Part shown: positions 50,934-61,028 of the stretch, piece by piece
Layout of the letters: every line of letters begins with the position of its first letter
How positions within the stretch are numbered: the first letter of the stretch is position 1
Assembly: GCF_030815485.1 (NCBI RefSeq)
Contig: NZ_JAUSWV010000002.1
Span: 7,316,001-7,380,000 of the forward strand
Direction: 5' to 3'
Source: Streptomyces rishiriensis
Lineage (GTDB): Bacteria; Actinomycetota; Actinomycetes; Streptomycetales; Streptomycetaceae
DNA length: 64,000 nt
Made by a program: the position numbers and the translations under genes
Notes under the pieces: model-generated
The model's database searches: none
The model's input: only the letters and a program-made list of their open reading frames with translations
Told to the model about the DNA's origin: nothing

Positions 50934-51818
50934 TCAGCGTTCCAGGAGCATGCGCTGGAGTTCGCGGGCCGCCCGGGGCGGCGCGACGTCGCTGCGGTGG
51001 GCGAGGGCGATCGTGCGGTGCAGGCCGGGGCGGGCGAGCGGGGTGACCCGCAGGCCCTGGCCCGACCGGGCGGCCACCATGCGGGGGACGACGGCCACCC
51101 CCAGCCCGGCCCGCACGAACCCCAGCACCGCGTCCATCTCCCCGCCCTCCACCGCGAAGTCCGGCTCGAACCCCTCGGCCCGGCATGCGGCCACCGTCAG
51201 TTCCCGCAGGTCGTAGCCGTGCCGGAACATCACCAGGCGCTCGCCCTCGAGGTCGGCGATGCGCACGGTCCGCCGTCCGTTCCCCGGCCGGGAGGCCTCC
51301 GGGGAGGACACCACCACCAGGTCCTCGCGCAGCAGCTCCACCGTCGTCAGGGCCGGGGACGGGGTCGGCAGCGGCAGGACGACCAGGGCGAGATCGAGGG
51401 CGCCGCGGGCCAGCTCCCGCACGAGGTCGTGCGAGCCGCCCTCCTCGATCAGCAGCCGGATGCCCGGATAGCGGTCGTGGAAGGCGCGCAGCACGTCCGG
51501 CAGCAGTCCGGTGCACACACTCGGCGTCGCGCCGAGCCGTACCCGCCCGCTGCGCAGCTGCACCAGCTCCTGCACCTCGTACCGCGCGGTCTCCGTGTCC
51601 GCGATGATCCGCCGCGCCAACGGCAGCAGCGCCTCGCCGGCGTCGGTGAGCGTGATGTTGCCGCGCGCCCGCAGGAACAGATCCGCCCCCAACTCCCGCT
51701 CCAGCGACCTGATCTGCTGCGACAGCGAAGGCTGCGCCACGTGCACGAGTTCGGCGGCCCGGGTGAAGTGCCGGGTCTCGGCGACCGCCACGAAGTACTG
51801 GAGCTGCTGGAACTGCAT
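50934..51818 (-). CDS. LysR-family regulator divergent from sdhCAB
   Basis: A 294-residue LysR protein. DNA-binding region LQYFVAVAETRHFTRAAELVHVAQPSLSQQIRSLERELGADLFLR, then an effector domain with VRLGATPSVCTGLLPDVL and LGVAVVPRMVAAR. ATG 51818 gives the canonical MQFQQLQYFV start. The gene lies 95 bp from sdhC on the opposite strand, and an ATAG-N7-CTAT LysR box sits between, so it most likely controls the succinate dehydrogenase operon and itself. Effector could be a dicarboxylate, by inference only. Confidence 0.88.
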   Translation of the reverse strand: MQFQQLQYFVAVAETRHFTRAAELVHVAQPSLSQQIRSLERELGADLFLRARGNITLTDAGEALLPLARRIIADTETARYEVQELVQLRSGRVRLGATPSVCTGLLPDVLRAFHDRYPGIRLLIEEGGSHDLVRELARGALDLALVVLPLPTPSPALTTVELLREDLVVVSSPEASRPGNGRRTVRIADLEGERLVMFRHGYDLRELTVAACRAEGFEPDFAVEGGEMDAVLGFVRAGLGVAVVPRMVAARSGQGLRVTPLARPGLHRTIALAHRSDVAPPRAARELQRMLLER

Positions 51819-51838
51819 GACCCCAGCGTACGTCGTCG

Positions 51839-51905
51839 ATAGCCTGAGCCTATGGAATCGAGGCGGACCATGTCTTGGACCGATGGGGTGGTCCGGCCCT
51901 AGCGT
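51839..51905. promoter_or_regulatory. LysR box and possible leaderless sdhC promoter
   Basis: ATAG-N7-CTAT (51839-51853) is a LysR-type dyad. A second inverted repeat CGGACCA (51864-51870) / TGGTCCG (51889-51895) overlaps a possible promoter TTGGAC (51875-51880) and TAGCGT (51900-51905). That -10 would start transcription at or next to the sdhC ATG at 51914, which has no ribosome site, so the message may be leaderless. Confidence 0.5.
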
Positions 51906-51913
51906 CTTGACCC

Positions 51914-52621
51914 ATGGCTCTGGCAACGCGGACGGACCGACGGCCGTCCCTGGCGCGCACCGTGTGGGACTCCTCCGTCGGCAAGAAGACGGTGATGGCG
52001 GTCAGCGGCGTGATCATGCTGCTGTACCTGGTCGTCCACGTCATCGGCAATCTGAAGATCTTCTTCGGTGCGGAGGAGTTCAATCACTACGCCCACTGGC
52101 TGCGCACCGTGGGTGAACCGTTCATGCACTACGAGTGGACGCTCTGGCTCGTGCGCGTCGTGCTGGTCGTCGCGGTGGTCGCGCACGGTGTCTGCGCCTA
52201 CCAGCTCAGCCGCCGCGACATCAAGGCGCGGCCCGGCAAGTACGTGCACAAGAAGCCGCGGGCGAGTTACGCCACCCGCACCATGCGCTGGGGCGGCGTC
52301 ATCCTGGCTCTGTTCATCGTGTGGCACGTCCTGGACCTGACGACCGGCACCGTGCACCACGGCGGTTTCCAGGAGGGCCACCCGTACCAGAACGTCGTGG
52401 ACACCTTCTCCACCTGGTACGGCAACGTCATCTACATCGTGGCGATGCTCGCCGTCGGCCTGCACGTCCGGCACGGCTTCTGGAGCGCCGCCCAGACCCT
52501 CGGCGTCGGCAGCCGCACCCGCGACCGCGCCCTCAAGACCGTCGCCGACGTCCTCGCGCTGCTGCTCACGGCCGGCTTCCTCGCCGTACCCGTGGGCGTC
52601 ATGACCGGAGTGGTGAGCTGA
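51914..52621 (+). CDS. sdhC: Succinate dehydrogenase cytochrome b subunit
   Basis: A 235-residue membrane anchor of the Bacillus-type b558 class, with five hydrophobic helices (SGVIMLLYLVVHVIGNL; WLVRVVLVVAVVAHGVCAYQL; WGGVILALFIVWHVLDL; YIVAMLAVGLHVRHGFW; VLALLLTAGFLAVPVGV). Histidines at HVIGN, HGVCA, HVLDL and HVRHGF are positioned to bind two hemes. It passes electrons from the soluble subunits to menaquinone. Lacking a ribosome site at ATG 51914, it may be translated from a leaderless message. It is the first gene of a three-gene operon with sdhA (2 bp gap) and sdhB. Confidence 0.92.
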   Translation: MALATRTDRRPSLARTVWDSSVGKKTVMAVSGVIMLLYLVVHVIGNLKIFFGAEEFNHYAHWLRTVGEPFMHYEWTLWLVRVVLVVAVVAHGVCAYQLSRRDIKARPGKYVHKKPRASYATRTMRWGGVILALFIVWHVLDLTTGTVHHGGFQEGHPYQNVVDTFSTWYGNVIYIVAMLAVGLHVRHGFWSAAQTLGVGSRTRDRALKTVADVLALLLTAGFLAVPVGVMTGVVS

Positions 52622-52623
52622 AC

Positions 52624-54578
<1,955 letters not shown>

Positions 54579-54582
<4 letters not shown>

Positions 54583-55328
54583 GGCTCAACCTGCGCGTCT
54601 GGCGGCAGAAGAACGCGGACGCCGACGGCGCCATGTCCACGTACGAGGTGGACGGCATCTCACCCGACATGTCCTTCCTGGAGATGCTCGACACCCTCAA
54701 CGAAGAGCTCATCCTGCGCGGCGACGATCCCGTGGCCTTCGACCACGACTGCCGCGAGGGCATCTGCGGCGCCTGCTCGCTCGTCATCAACGGCGACGCG
54801 CACGGGCCGGAGCGGACCACCACCTGCCAGCTGCACATGCGGTCCTTCCGGGACGGCGACACGATCGACGTCGAGCCGTGGCGGGCCGCCGCCTTCCCGG
54901 TCGTCAAGGACCTCGTGGTCGACCGGAGCGCCTTCGACCGGATCATCCAGGCCGGCGGGTACGTCACCGCCCCGACCGGCGCCGCACCCGAGGCCCACGC
55001 GACGCCCGTGCCCAAGCCCGATGCCGACTTCGCCTTCGAGCACGCCGAATGCATCGGCTGCGGGGCGTGCGTGGCCGCCTGCCCCAACGGCGCGGCGATG
55101 CTGTTCACCTCCGCCAAGGTCAACCACCTCAACGTGCTGCCGCAGGGCGCGCCCGAGCGGGAGACCCGGGTGCTGGACATGGTGGCGCAGATGGACGAGG
55201 AGGGATTCGGCGGGTGCACGCTCGCCGGGGAGTGCGCGACGGCCTGCCCCAAGGGCATCCCGCTGATGTCCATCACCGGTATGAACAAGGAGTGGCTGCG
55301 CGCTGCCCGGAAGGGCACGAAGCGGTAG
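54579..55328 (+). CDS. sdhB: Succinate dehydrogenase iron-sulfur subunit
   Basis: A 249-residue electron-transfer subunit linking the flavoprotein to the membrane anchor. The 2Fe-2S plant-type domain has CREGICGACS and the later TTTCQLH ligand; the C-terminal dicluster domain has CIGCGACVAACPNG (4Fe-4S) and CTLAGECATACPKGIP (3Fe-4S). All ligands are present. ATG 54579 overlaps the sdhA stop (ATGA), so synthesis is coupled. A pair of alternative hairpins lies 55-90 bp after the stop. Confidence 0.96.
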
Positions 55329-55382
55329 CGCCGCGGGGCGGAGCGCGGAGCGTTGTTCTCGGGCTGCGGCTCCGTTCGGGCC

Positions 55383-55415
55383 GGTCGCGCCGTCCCCGCG
55401 ACCCCGAGGGGTCGC
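55383..55415 (+). terminator. Mutually exclusive hairpins after sdhB
   Basis: Hairpin A: GGTCGCG (55383-55389) / CGCGACC (55397-55403). Hairpin B: GCGACCCC (55398-55405) / GGGGTCGC (55408-55415) with a two-base loop. They share 55398-55403, so only one can form. Most likely the operon terminator; an attenuator before olsB cannot be excluded. The remaining 55416-55592 shows no gene. Confidence 0.6.
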
Positions 55416-55592
55416 CCGGACGCCCGCTCCGACAAGAGACGTTCGCCGAAGAGGTGCGGACGGGCGGGGCCGGGAGTGGTGCTCATCCCCGGCCCCGCCA
55501 GGCATGCGCGATGCCGGACGGGCGGTGACGCCCGGCATTCAGCAGCCGCACATCCACGGGCCCGGTGCCGGTCACGCCGAGGCCGTCCGGAC

Positions 55593-55644
55593 GCGGAAGA
55601 AAGCAGGTGCGGATTCCCCGTGCACCGTCCCATGCTTCTTCCGC
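55593..55644 (+). promoter_or_regulatory. Long stem-loop in the olsB leader
   Basis: GCGGAAGAAAGCA (55593-55605) pairs with TGCTTCTTCCGC (55633-55644) with one bulged base, and inside it GGTGC (55606-55610) pairs with GCACC (55622-55626). The hairpin ends just before the CAGGAG ribosome site of olsB. It matches no riboswitch class I know. It could be a regulatory RNA element, or an operator in DNA. Confidence 0.55.
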
Positions 55645-55662
55645 TCGGCGCAGGAGACCTCC

Positions 55663-56439
55663 ATGACCGCCATGCCCGTCGCACCGCCCGCTCGCGCCGT
55701 CCCGCCCGGCGGTTCCGGCTACCTCGTCTCACTCGCCCGCGACCAGGACGACGTCCGGGCCGCGCAGCGACTGCGCCACCAGGTGTTCGCCGGGGAACTG
55801 GGCGCCCGGCTCGACGGCCCGGAACCGGGCCTGGACACGGACGCCTTCGACGCGTACTGCGACCACCTGCTCGTCCGGGACAACGCCACCGGCGAAGTGG
55901 TCGGCACCTACCGGCTGCTGCCGCCCGAGCGGGCCGCGGTCGCCGGACGGCTCTACTCCGAGGGCGAGTTCGACCTCGGCCCGCTCGACGCGATCCGGTC
56001 CGGCCTGGTCGAGGTGGGCCGCTCCTGCGTGCACCCCGACCACCGCGACGGCGCCGTCATCGGGCTCATCTGGGCCGGGACAGCCCGCTACATGTTGGAC
56101 CGCGGCCACGAGTGGCTGGCCGGCTGCTGCTCGGTCCCGCTGGCCGACGGCGGCGCCCTGGCGACGGCGACCTGGGACCGGGTGCGCGAGAAGAACCTCG
56201 CCCCGCCGGAGTACCGGGTACGGCCGCTGCGGCCCTGGACCCCGAACGACGCCGGCCCGGTCGCCCGCACCGGACTGCCGGCCCTGCTGCGCGGCTATCT
56301 CCGCCTCGGCGCCTGGGTGTGCGGGGAACCCGCCCACGACCCCGACTTCGGCGTCGCGGACCTGTATGTGCTGCTGCCGATGAGCCGGATCGACCCGCGC
56401 TATCTGCGGCACTTCCTCTCCCTCGTCCCGGCCCGATGA
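55663..56439 (+). CDS. olsB: Ornithine N-acyltransferase (OlsB-like GNAT)
   Basis: A 258-residue acyltransferase of the autoinducer-synthase/GNAT fold that joins a 3-hydroxyacyl group to ornithine, giving lyso-ornithine lipid. Family marks: LVSLARDQDDVRAAQRLRHQVFAGELGA, DAFDAYCDHLLVRD, VVGTYRLLPPERAA, VEVGRSCVHPDHRDGAVIGLIW and CCSVPL. ATG 55663 follows CAGGAG; the longer frame upstream runs through the leader hairpin. The stop overlaps the olsA start (ATGA). The pair corresponds to SCO0921/SCO0920, reported for ornithine lipid synthesis, which replaces phospholipid when phosphate is scarce. Confidence 0.87.
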   Translation: MTAMPVAPPARAVPPGGSGYLVSLARDQDDVRAAQRLRHQVFAGELGARLDGPEPGLDTDAFDAYCDHLLVRDNATGEVVGTYRLLPPERAAVAGRLYSEGEFDLGPLDAIRSGLVEVGRSCVHPDHRDGAVIGLIWAGTARYMLDRGHEWLAGCCSVPLADGGALATATWDRVREKNLAPPEYRVRPLRPWTPNDAGPVARTGLPALLRGYLRLGAWVCGEPAHDPDFGVADLYVLLPMSRIDPRYLRHFLSLVPAR

Positions 56440-57356
56440 GCGTCTGGCTGCCCAGCGCGCCCTGCACCCCGCGGGCGTGCGTGGAGGCGACGGTGTCCCT
56501 CACGGCGGTCCCGCGGGCCGTGCTGCGGCTCGCGGCGGTGGTCGTGCTGGTCCTGGTCGCCGTGGTGCTGGCGCCGGTCGGCGGATGGTTCCCGTCCCGG
56601 GTGGTGCGGTCGTGGAGCCGCGCCGTGGTGCGGGCGGCGGGGGTGCGGGTCCGGGTGACCGGCACGACCGTGCCCGCCGGCACCGGGCTGCTGCTGGTCG
56701 CGAACCACATCTCCTGGCTGGACATCCCGCTGCTGGCCGGCGTGCGCCCGGCCCGGATGCTCGCCAAGGCCGAGATCCGCAGGTGGCCGGTGGCGGGCAC
56801 GCTGGTCGCGCGCGGCGGTGTCCTGTTCATCGACCGCGACCGGCTTCGGGCCCTGCCCGCGACGGTCGCCGTGATCGCCGACGCGCTGCGCGCCGGGCGG
56901 GCGGTGGCGGTGTTCCCGGAGGGGAGCACCTGGTGCGGCCGCGCCCAGGGGCACTTCAGGCGGGCGGTGTTCCAGGCGGCCCTGGACGCCCGGGCGCCGG
57001 TGCAGCCCGTACGCATCCGCTACCGGGACCGTGCGGGGGAGGCCAGCACCGTGGCCGCGTTCGTCGGCGACGACCCGCTGCTCGCCTCGCTGTGGCGGGT
57101 GGTGTCGGCGCGGGGCCTGGTGGCGGAGGTCGAGGTCCTGCCCGCGCTCGCGCCGGGCAGCCACCCCGATCGCAGGGCGCTGGCCGCGGCCGCCGCCGCC
57201 CGGGTGCTGGGCGGGCCGTACGGGCGGCAGGTCATCGCCGCGTCGGGCCGGCACGGCTGTCCGCCCGGGCCGGGACCCGCGGTCGATGCCGGGGGCCGGG
57301 CCGCGGAGTTCGCCGACCGGGGCCGGTGGAGCCGGCCGTCGGAGGAGTTGCGTTGA
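56436..57356 (+). CDS. olsA: Lyso-ornithine lipid O-acyltransferase (OlsA-like PlsC family)
   Basis: A 306-residue membrane-associated acyltransferase completing ornithine lipid. One or two N-terminal hydrophobic segments (AVLRLAAVVVLVLVAVVLAPVGGWF) precede the PlsC domain with NHISWLD (NHx4D), LAKAEIRRWPVAG, GVLFIDRDR, VAVFPEGSTW and VQPVRIRYR. ATG 56436 overlaps the olsB stop, so both are made from one message. The last eight residues RPSEELR and stop fall in the first unit of a three-unit direct repeat that continues past the gene. Could also acylate lysophosphatidate, as PlsC does. Confidence 0.87.
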   Translation: MSVWLPSAPCTPRACVEATVSLTAVPRAVLRLAAVVVLVLVAVVLAPVGGWFPSRVVRSWSRAVVRAAGVRVRVTGTTVPAGTGLLLVANHISWLDIPLLAGVRPARMLAKAEIRRWPVAGTLVARGGVLFIDRDRLRALPATVAVIADALRAGRAVAVFPEGSTWCGRAQGHFRRAVFQAALDARAPVQPVRIRYRDRAGEASTVAAFVGDDPLLASLWRVVSARGLVAEVEVLPALAPGSHPDRRALAAAAAARVLGGPYGRQVIAASGRHGCPPGPGPAVDAGGRAAEFADRGRWSRPSEELR

Positions 57357-57478
57357 CGGCGGGGTCGTCTGGCCGACGCCGAGCTGGGCCGGTGGGGCCG
57401 GCCGTCGGAGGAGTTCTGTTCGCGGCGGGGTCGTCGGTCCACCCCGACGTGGGCCGGCCGTCGGAGGAACTTCGTTCA
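57331..57478 (+). repeat. Three imperfect direct repeats starting in the 3' end of olsA
   Basis: The core GCCGGCCGTCGGAGGAGTT begins at 57331 and 57397, and with two changes at 57453. Period is 66 bp, then 56 bp; the flanks (CGGCGGGGTCGTC) are repeated too. The first copy encodes the last residues and stop of olsA; copies two and three are untranslated. Confidence 0.85.
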
Positions 57479-57543
57479 CGGCGGGGGCCGTCGGCCGGTC
57501 ACGATGGGATCATGGCGCGTCTCGACCTCTGAGGGGAGCGCGC

Positions 57544-58599
57544 GTGAGCGGAAGCCCGGCCGGCCGGACGGTTCTCGTGACGGGAGGCAGCGGCTTCGTG
57601 GCCGCCCACCTCGTACAGCAGCTCCTGGAACGCGGCCACCACGTGCACGCCACCGTGCGGAGTACGGCGAACGCGGCCAAGCTCCAGCCGTTGCGCGCCC
57701 TGGGGGACGTCCATCCGGGCCGCCTCGACCTCTTCGAGGCGGACCTGCTGACGGAGGGCTCCTTCGACGAGGCCATGAAGGGCTGCGCGGTGGTCTTCCA
57801 CGTGGCCTCGCCGTTCCTGATGCCGGAGAAGATCAAGGACGGCCGACGGGACGTGCTGGAACCCGCCCTGACGGGCACGCGCAACGTCGTGGCCTCGATC
57901 GGGCGCACCGAGACCGTCGAGCGCCTCGTCCTCACGTCCACGGTGGGGGCGATCTTCGGCGACTACGCCGACGTACAGCAGATGGACGGCCAGATCCTGT
58001 CGGAGAAGTACTTCAACACCACGAGCACCGTGGAGAACAACCCCTACCACTACGCCAAGACGGTGGCCGAGCTGGCCGCCTGGGAGGCGGAGGCGGCCCA
58101 GAGCCGCTGGCGCATGGTCTCCGTCAACCCCGGCCTGATCCTGGGGCCCTCCCTCACCCCCGGTTCGGCGTCGGGCAGCCTGTTCCTCCTGGACGAGCTC
58201 TTCAAGGGCTACTTCTTCTACGGCGCCCCGGACTTCAGCTTCACCACCGCCGACGTACGCGAGGTCGCGGCGGCCCACGTAGCGGCTGCGGAACTCCCCG
58301 GGGCGCACGGCCGCTATATCGTCGCGGCGCGGGAGATGACCTCCTTCCACCAGATGGCGAGAGCCCTGCTGAAGCACGACCCCAAGAACCGGCGCCTGCC
58401 CCGGACGGCCCTCCCGCACTGGCCGGTGCGGATCCTCGGCCCCGCCTTCGGCCTCTCCCAGGAGTACATCCGCAACCACCTCGGCATCCGCTTCCGCGTC
58501 GACAACCGCAGAAGCACCGGGGAACTGGGCCTCACCTACCGCCCGATCGAGGAGACCCTGGTCGACCACCACCGGGCCTGGCGGGAGCAGCGACGCTAG
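57544..58599 (+). CDS. NAD-dependent epimerase/dehydratase-family reductase (dihydroflavonol 4-reductase-like)
   Basis: A 351-residue extended SDR. Nucleotide site VLVTGGSGFVAAHLVQQLLERGHHVHATVRST, with Arg after strand 2 favouring NADPH; then VVFHVASPFLM, RLVLTSTVGAIFGD (catalytic Ser/Thr), and YHYAKTVAELAAW, where YxxxK appears as Tyr-His-Tyr-Ala-Lys. Wording in VNPGLILGPSL and YIVAAREMTSFHQMA fits plant-type DFR/cinnamoyl-CoA reductase relatives common in actinobacteria. GTG 57544 follows GAGGGGAG. It overlaps the UvrA-like gene by 4 bp at the 3' end. Substrate unknown. Confidence 0.86.
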   Translation: MSGSPAGRTVLVTGGSGFVAAHLVQQLLERGHHVHATVRSTANAAKLQPLRALGDVHPGRLDLFEADLLTEGSFDEAMKGCAVVFHVASPFLMPEKIKDGRRDVLEPALTGTRNVVASIGRTETVERLVLTSTVGAIFGDYADVQQMDGQILSEKYFNTTSTVENNPYHYAKTVAELAAWEAEAAQSRWRMVSVNPGLILGPSLTPGSASGSLFLLDELFKGYFFYGAPDFSFTTADVREVAAAHVAAAELPGAHGRYIVAAREMTSFHQMARALLKHDPKNRRLPRTALPHWPVRILGPAFGLSQEYIRNHLGIRFRVDNRRSTGELGLTYRPIEETLVDHHRAWREQRR

Positions 58600-60965
58600 G
58601 GGCGCGTGCCCAGCACCCGGCGCAGATACGGTGCCGTCGCGCTGTCCTCGGCTGCCGCCACCTGCTGTGGCGTCCCCGTCGCCACGATCCGCCCGCCCGC
58701 GTCGCCGCCGCCCGGCCCGAGGTCGATCACCCGGTCGGCGCCCGCCACCACGGACATGTCGTGCTCGACGACGACGACGGTGTGCCCGGCGTCCACCAGA
58801 CCGTGCAGCTGGCGCATGAGGACCTCGACGTCGGCCGGATGGAGGCCGGCCGTCGGTTCGTCGAGGAGGTAGAGCGTGTGGCCGCGGCGGCCCCGCTGCA
58901 ACTCGGCCGCCAGCTTGATGCGCTGGGCCTCACCGCCGGAGAGTTCGGTCGCCGGCTGGCCGAGTCGCAGATAGCCGAGGCCGACGTCGAGGAGGGTGGC
59001 CAGACTGCGTGAGACGGCCGGGACGTCGGCGAAGAAGTCCGCCGCCGACTCCACCGTCAGGTCCAGCACCTGCGCGATGTTCCTGTCCCGGTAGGTCACT
59101 TCGAGTGTCCCGGGGTTGTACCGGGCTCCGCCGCAGTCCGGACAGGGCGCGTACGTACTGGGCAGGAAGAGGAGTTCGACGCTCACGAAGCCCTCACCCT
59201 GGCAGGTCTCGCAGCGCCCGCCGGCCACGTTGAAGGAGAACCGGCCGACGCCGTACTTCCTGGCCCGTGCCGCGTCCGTCGCCGCGAAGACCTTGCGCAC
59301 CACGTCGAACAGACCGGTGTAGGTCGCCAGGTTGGACCGCGGGGTGCGGCCGATCGGCTTCTGGTCGACCGCGACGAGCCGGCCCACCCCGGGCAGGTCC
59401 TGCGTGATCTCCCCGACGAGCGTCGACTTTCCCGAGCCCGACACGCCCGTCACCGCCGTGAACACACCCAGCCCGAACTCCACCGTCACCCCGCGCAGGT
59501 TGTGCCGGGTCACCGGGCCGACACCGAACCGGCCACGAGCGGCGCGGACTTCGCGTACGGGCGCCGCAGAGCGGCCGAACAGGAAGCGGGCCGTCGCCGA
59601 CTCCGCGACCGACGCCAGGTCCGCCACCGGGCCGCTGTGCAGCACCCGGCCGCCGTGCTCGCCCGCCCGGGGGCCCACGTCCACCAGCCAGTCGGCGGCG
59701 CGCATCACGTCCAGCCGGTGCTCCACCACGAACACCGAATTGCCCGCCGCCTTCAGCCGCTCCAGCACCGTGAGCAGCGCCTCCGTGTCCGCCGGGTGCA
59801 GTCCCGCCGACGGCTCGTCGAGGACGTACACCACGCCGAACAGCCCGGAGCGCAGCTGTGTCGCGATCCGCAGCCGCTGGAGTTCGCCCGCCGACAGCGT
59901 CGGGGTGGCGCGGTCCAGACCGAGATAGCCGAGTCCCAGTTCGAGGACGGGAGCGATGCGGGTCCGGAGATCGTCGGTGAGGACGCGGGCCGTCTCGGAC
60001 GTCCCCTCGAGCAACTGGGCCAGTTCCGCCAGCGGCAGCGCGGCCAGTTCCGCGATCGTCCGGCCCGCGAAGGTCACGGCGAGGGATTCCGGCCGCAACC
60101 GGCCGCCGGCGCACGCCGGGCAGGGGGCGGCCGTCAGGAAGCGTTCCGCCCTGGCCCGCAGCGTCTGGCTCCTGGAGTCCGCGAAGGTCTTCATCACATG
60201 GCGATGGGCGCTCATATAGGTGCCCTGGTAGGGGCGTTGGATGCGGTCCGCGTCCCGTACCGGGTGGACCGTCACCACCGGCTGTTCGTCCGTGAACAGG
60301 ATCCACTCCCGCTGCTCGGCGGGCAGTTCCCGCCACGGGACGTCGACGTCGTGGCCGAGCGCGTCGAGGATGTCCCGCAGGTTCTTGCCCTGCCAGGCAC
60401 CCGGCCAGGCGGCGATCGCGCCCTCGCGGACGGACAGCGACGGGTCCGGTACCAGCGACTCCTCGGTGGTGCGGTGGACCTCGCCGAGGCCGTGGCACTC
60501 GGGGCAGGCCCCGGCCGCCGTGTTGGGGGAGAACGCGTCCGAGTCGAGGTGCTCCGCGCCGGGCGGGTAGTCGCCCGCCCGGGAGAAGAGCATCCGCAGC
60601 GAGTTCGACAGGTTCGTGACCGTGCCCACCGACGAGCGCGAGGTGGGAGCCGAGCGGCGCTGCTGGAGCGAGACCGCCGGGGGCAGCCCGGTGATCTCAC
60701 CGACCTTGGGCGCGCCGACCTGGTGGATCAGCCGGCGGGCGTACGGCGCGACCGACTCGAAGTAGCGGCGCTGGGCCTCCGCGTAGATCGTCCCGAACGC
60801 CAGTGACGACTTGCCGGAGCCGGACACCCCCGTGAACACGGCCACCACGTCGCGCGGAACGTCGACGTCCACGCCCCGGAGGTTGTGCTCGCGGGCTCCC
60901 CGGACCCGGATGTACCCGTCCTTCGTGGACGGCTGGTCGCCGTGCGGTTCGGGTCGGCTCGGCAT
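58596..60965 (-). CDS. UvrA-like excinuclease ATPase paralogue
   Basis: A 789-residue tandem ABC ATPase, shorter than true UvrA (about 950-1,000). Two Walker A motifs (GVSGSGKSSLAF near residue 46; GVSGSGKSTLVG in the second half), signature motifs LSAGELQRLRI and LSGGEAQRIKL, and Walker B stretches VYVLDEPSAGLHP and LYLLDEPTAGLHP are intact. Zinc-binding pairs (CPECHGLGE, CPACAGGRL, CETCQGEG ... CPDCGGARY) remain, but the insertion that contacts UvrB is reduced. Such UvrA2/DrrC-type proteins protect against DNA-binding drugs in producers. ATG 60965. Stand-alone, divergent from nothing, upstream of the LLM gene end. Confidence 0.87.
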   Translation of the reverse strand: MPSRPEPHGDQPSTKDGYIRVRGAREHNLRGVDVDVPRDVVAVFTGVSGSGKSSLAFGTIYAEAQRRYFESVAPYARRLIHQVGAPKVGEITGLPPAVSLQQRRSAPTSRSSVGTVTNLSNSLRMLFSRAGDYPPGAEHLDSDAFSPNTAAGACPECHGLGEVHRTTEESLVPDPSLSVREGAIAAWPGAWQGKNLRDILDALGHDVDVPWRELPAEQREWILFTDEQPVVTVHPVRDADRIQRPYQGTYMSAHRHVMKTFADSRSQTLRARAERFLTAAPCPACAGGRLRPESLAVTFAGRTIAELAALPLAELAQLLEGTSETARVLTDDLRTRIAPVLELGLGYLGLDRATPTLSAGELQRLRIATQLRSGLFGVVYVLDEPSAGLHPADTEALLTVLERLKAAGNSVFVVEHRLDVMRAADWLVDVGPRAGEHGGRVLHSGPVADLASVAESATARFLFGRSAAPVREVRAARGRFGVGPVTRHNLRGVTVEFGLGVFTAVTGVSGSGKSTLVGEITQDLPGVGRLVAVDQKPIGRTPRSNLATYTGLFDVVRKVFAATDAARARKYGVGRFSFNVAGGRCETCQGEGFVSVELLFLPSTYAPCPDCGGARYNPGTLEVTYRDRNIAQVLDLTVESAADFFADVPAVSRSLATLLDVGLGYLRLGQPATELSGGEAQRIKLAAELQRGRRGHTLYLLDEPTAGLHPADVEVLMRQLHGLVDAGHTVVVVEHDMSVVAGADRVIDLGPGGGDAGGRIVATGTPQQVAAAEDSATAPYLRRVLGTRP

Positions 60966-61028
60966 GGGGGAACTCCGTACGGGTCTTCGGCTGTGCGGTC
61001 GGCGCCGGTCGGGACAAACGCCGCAATC

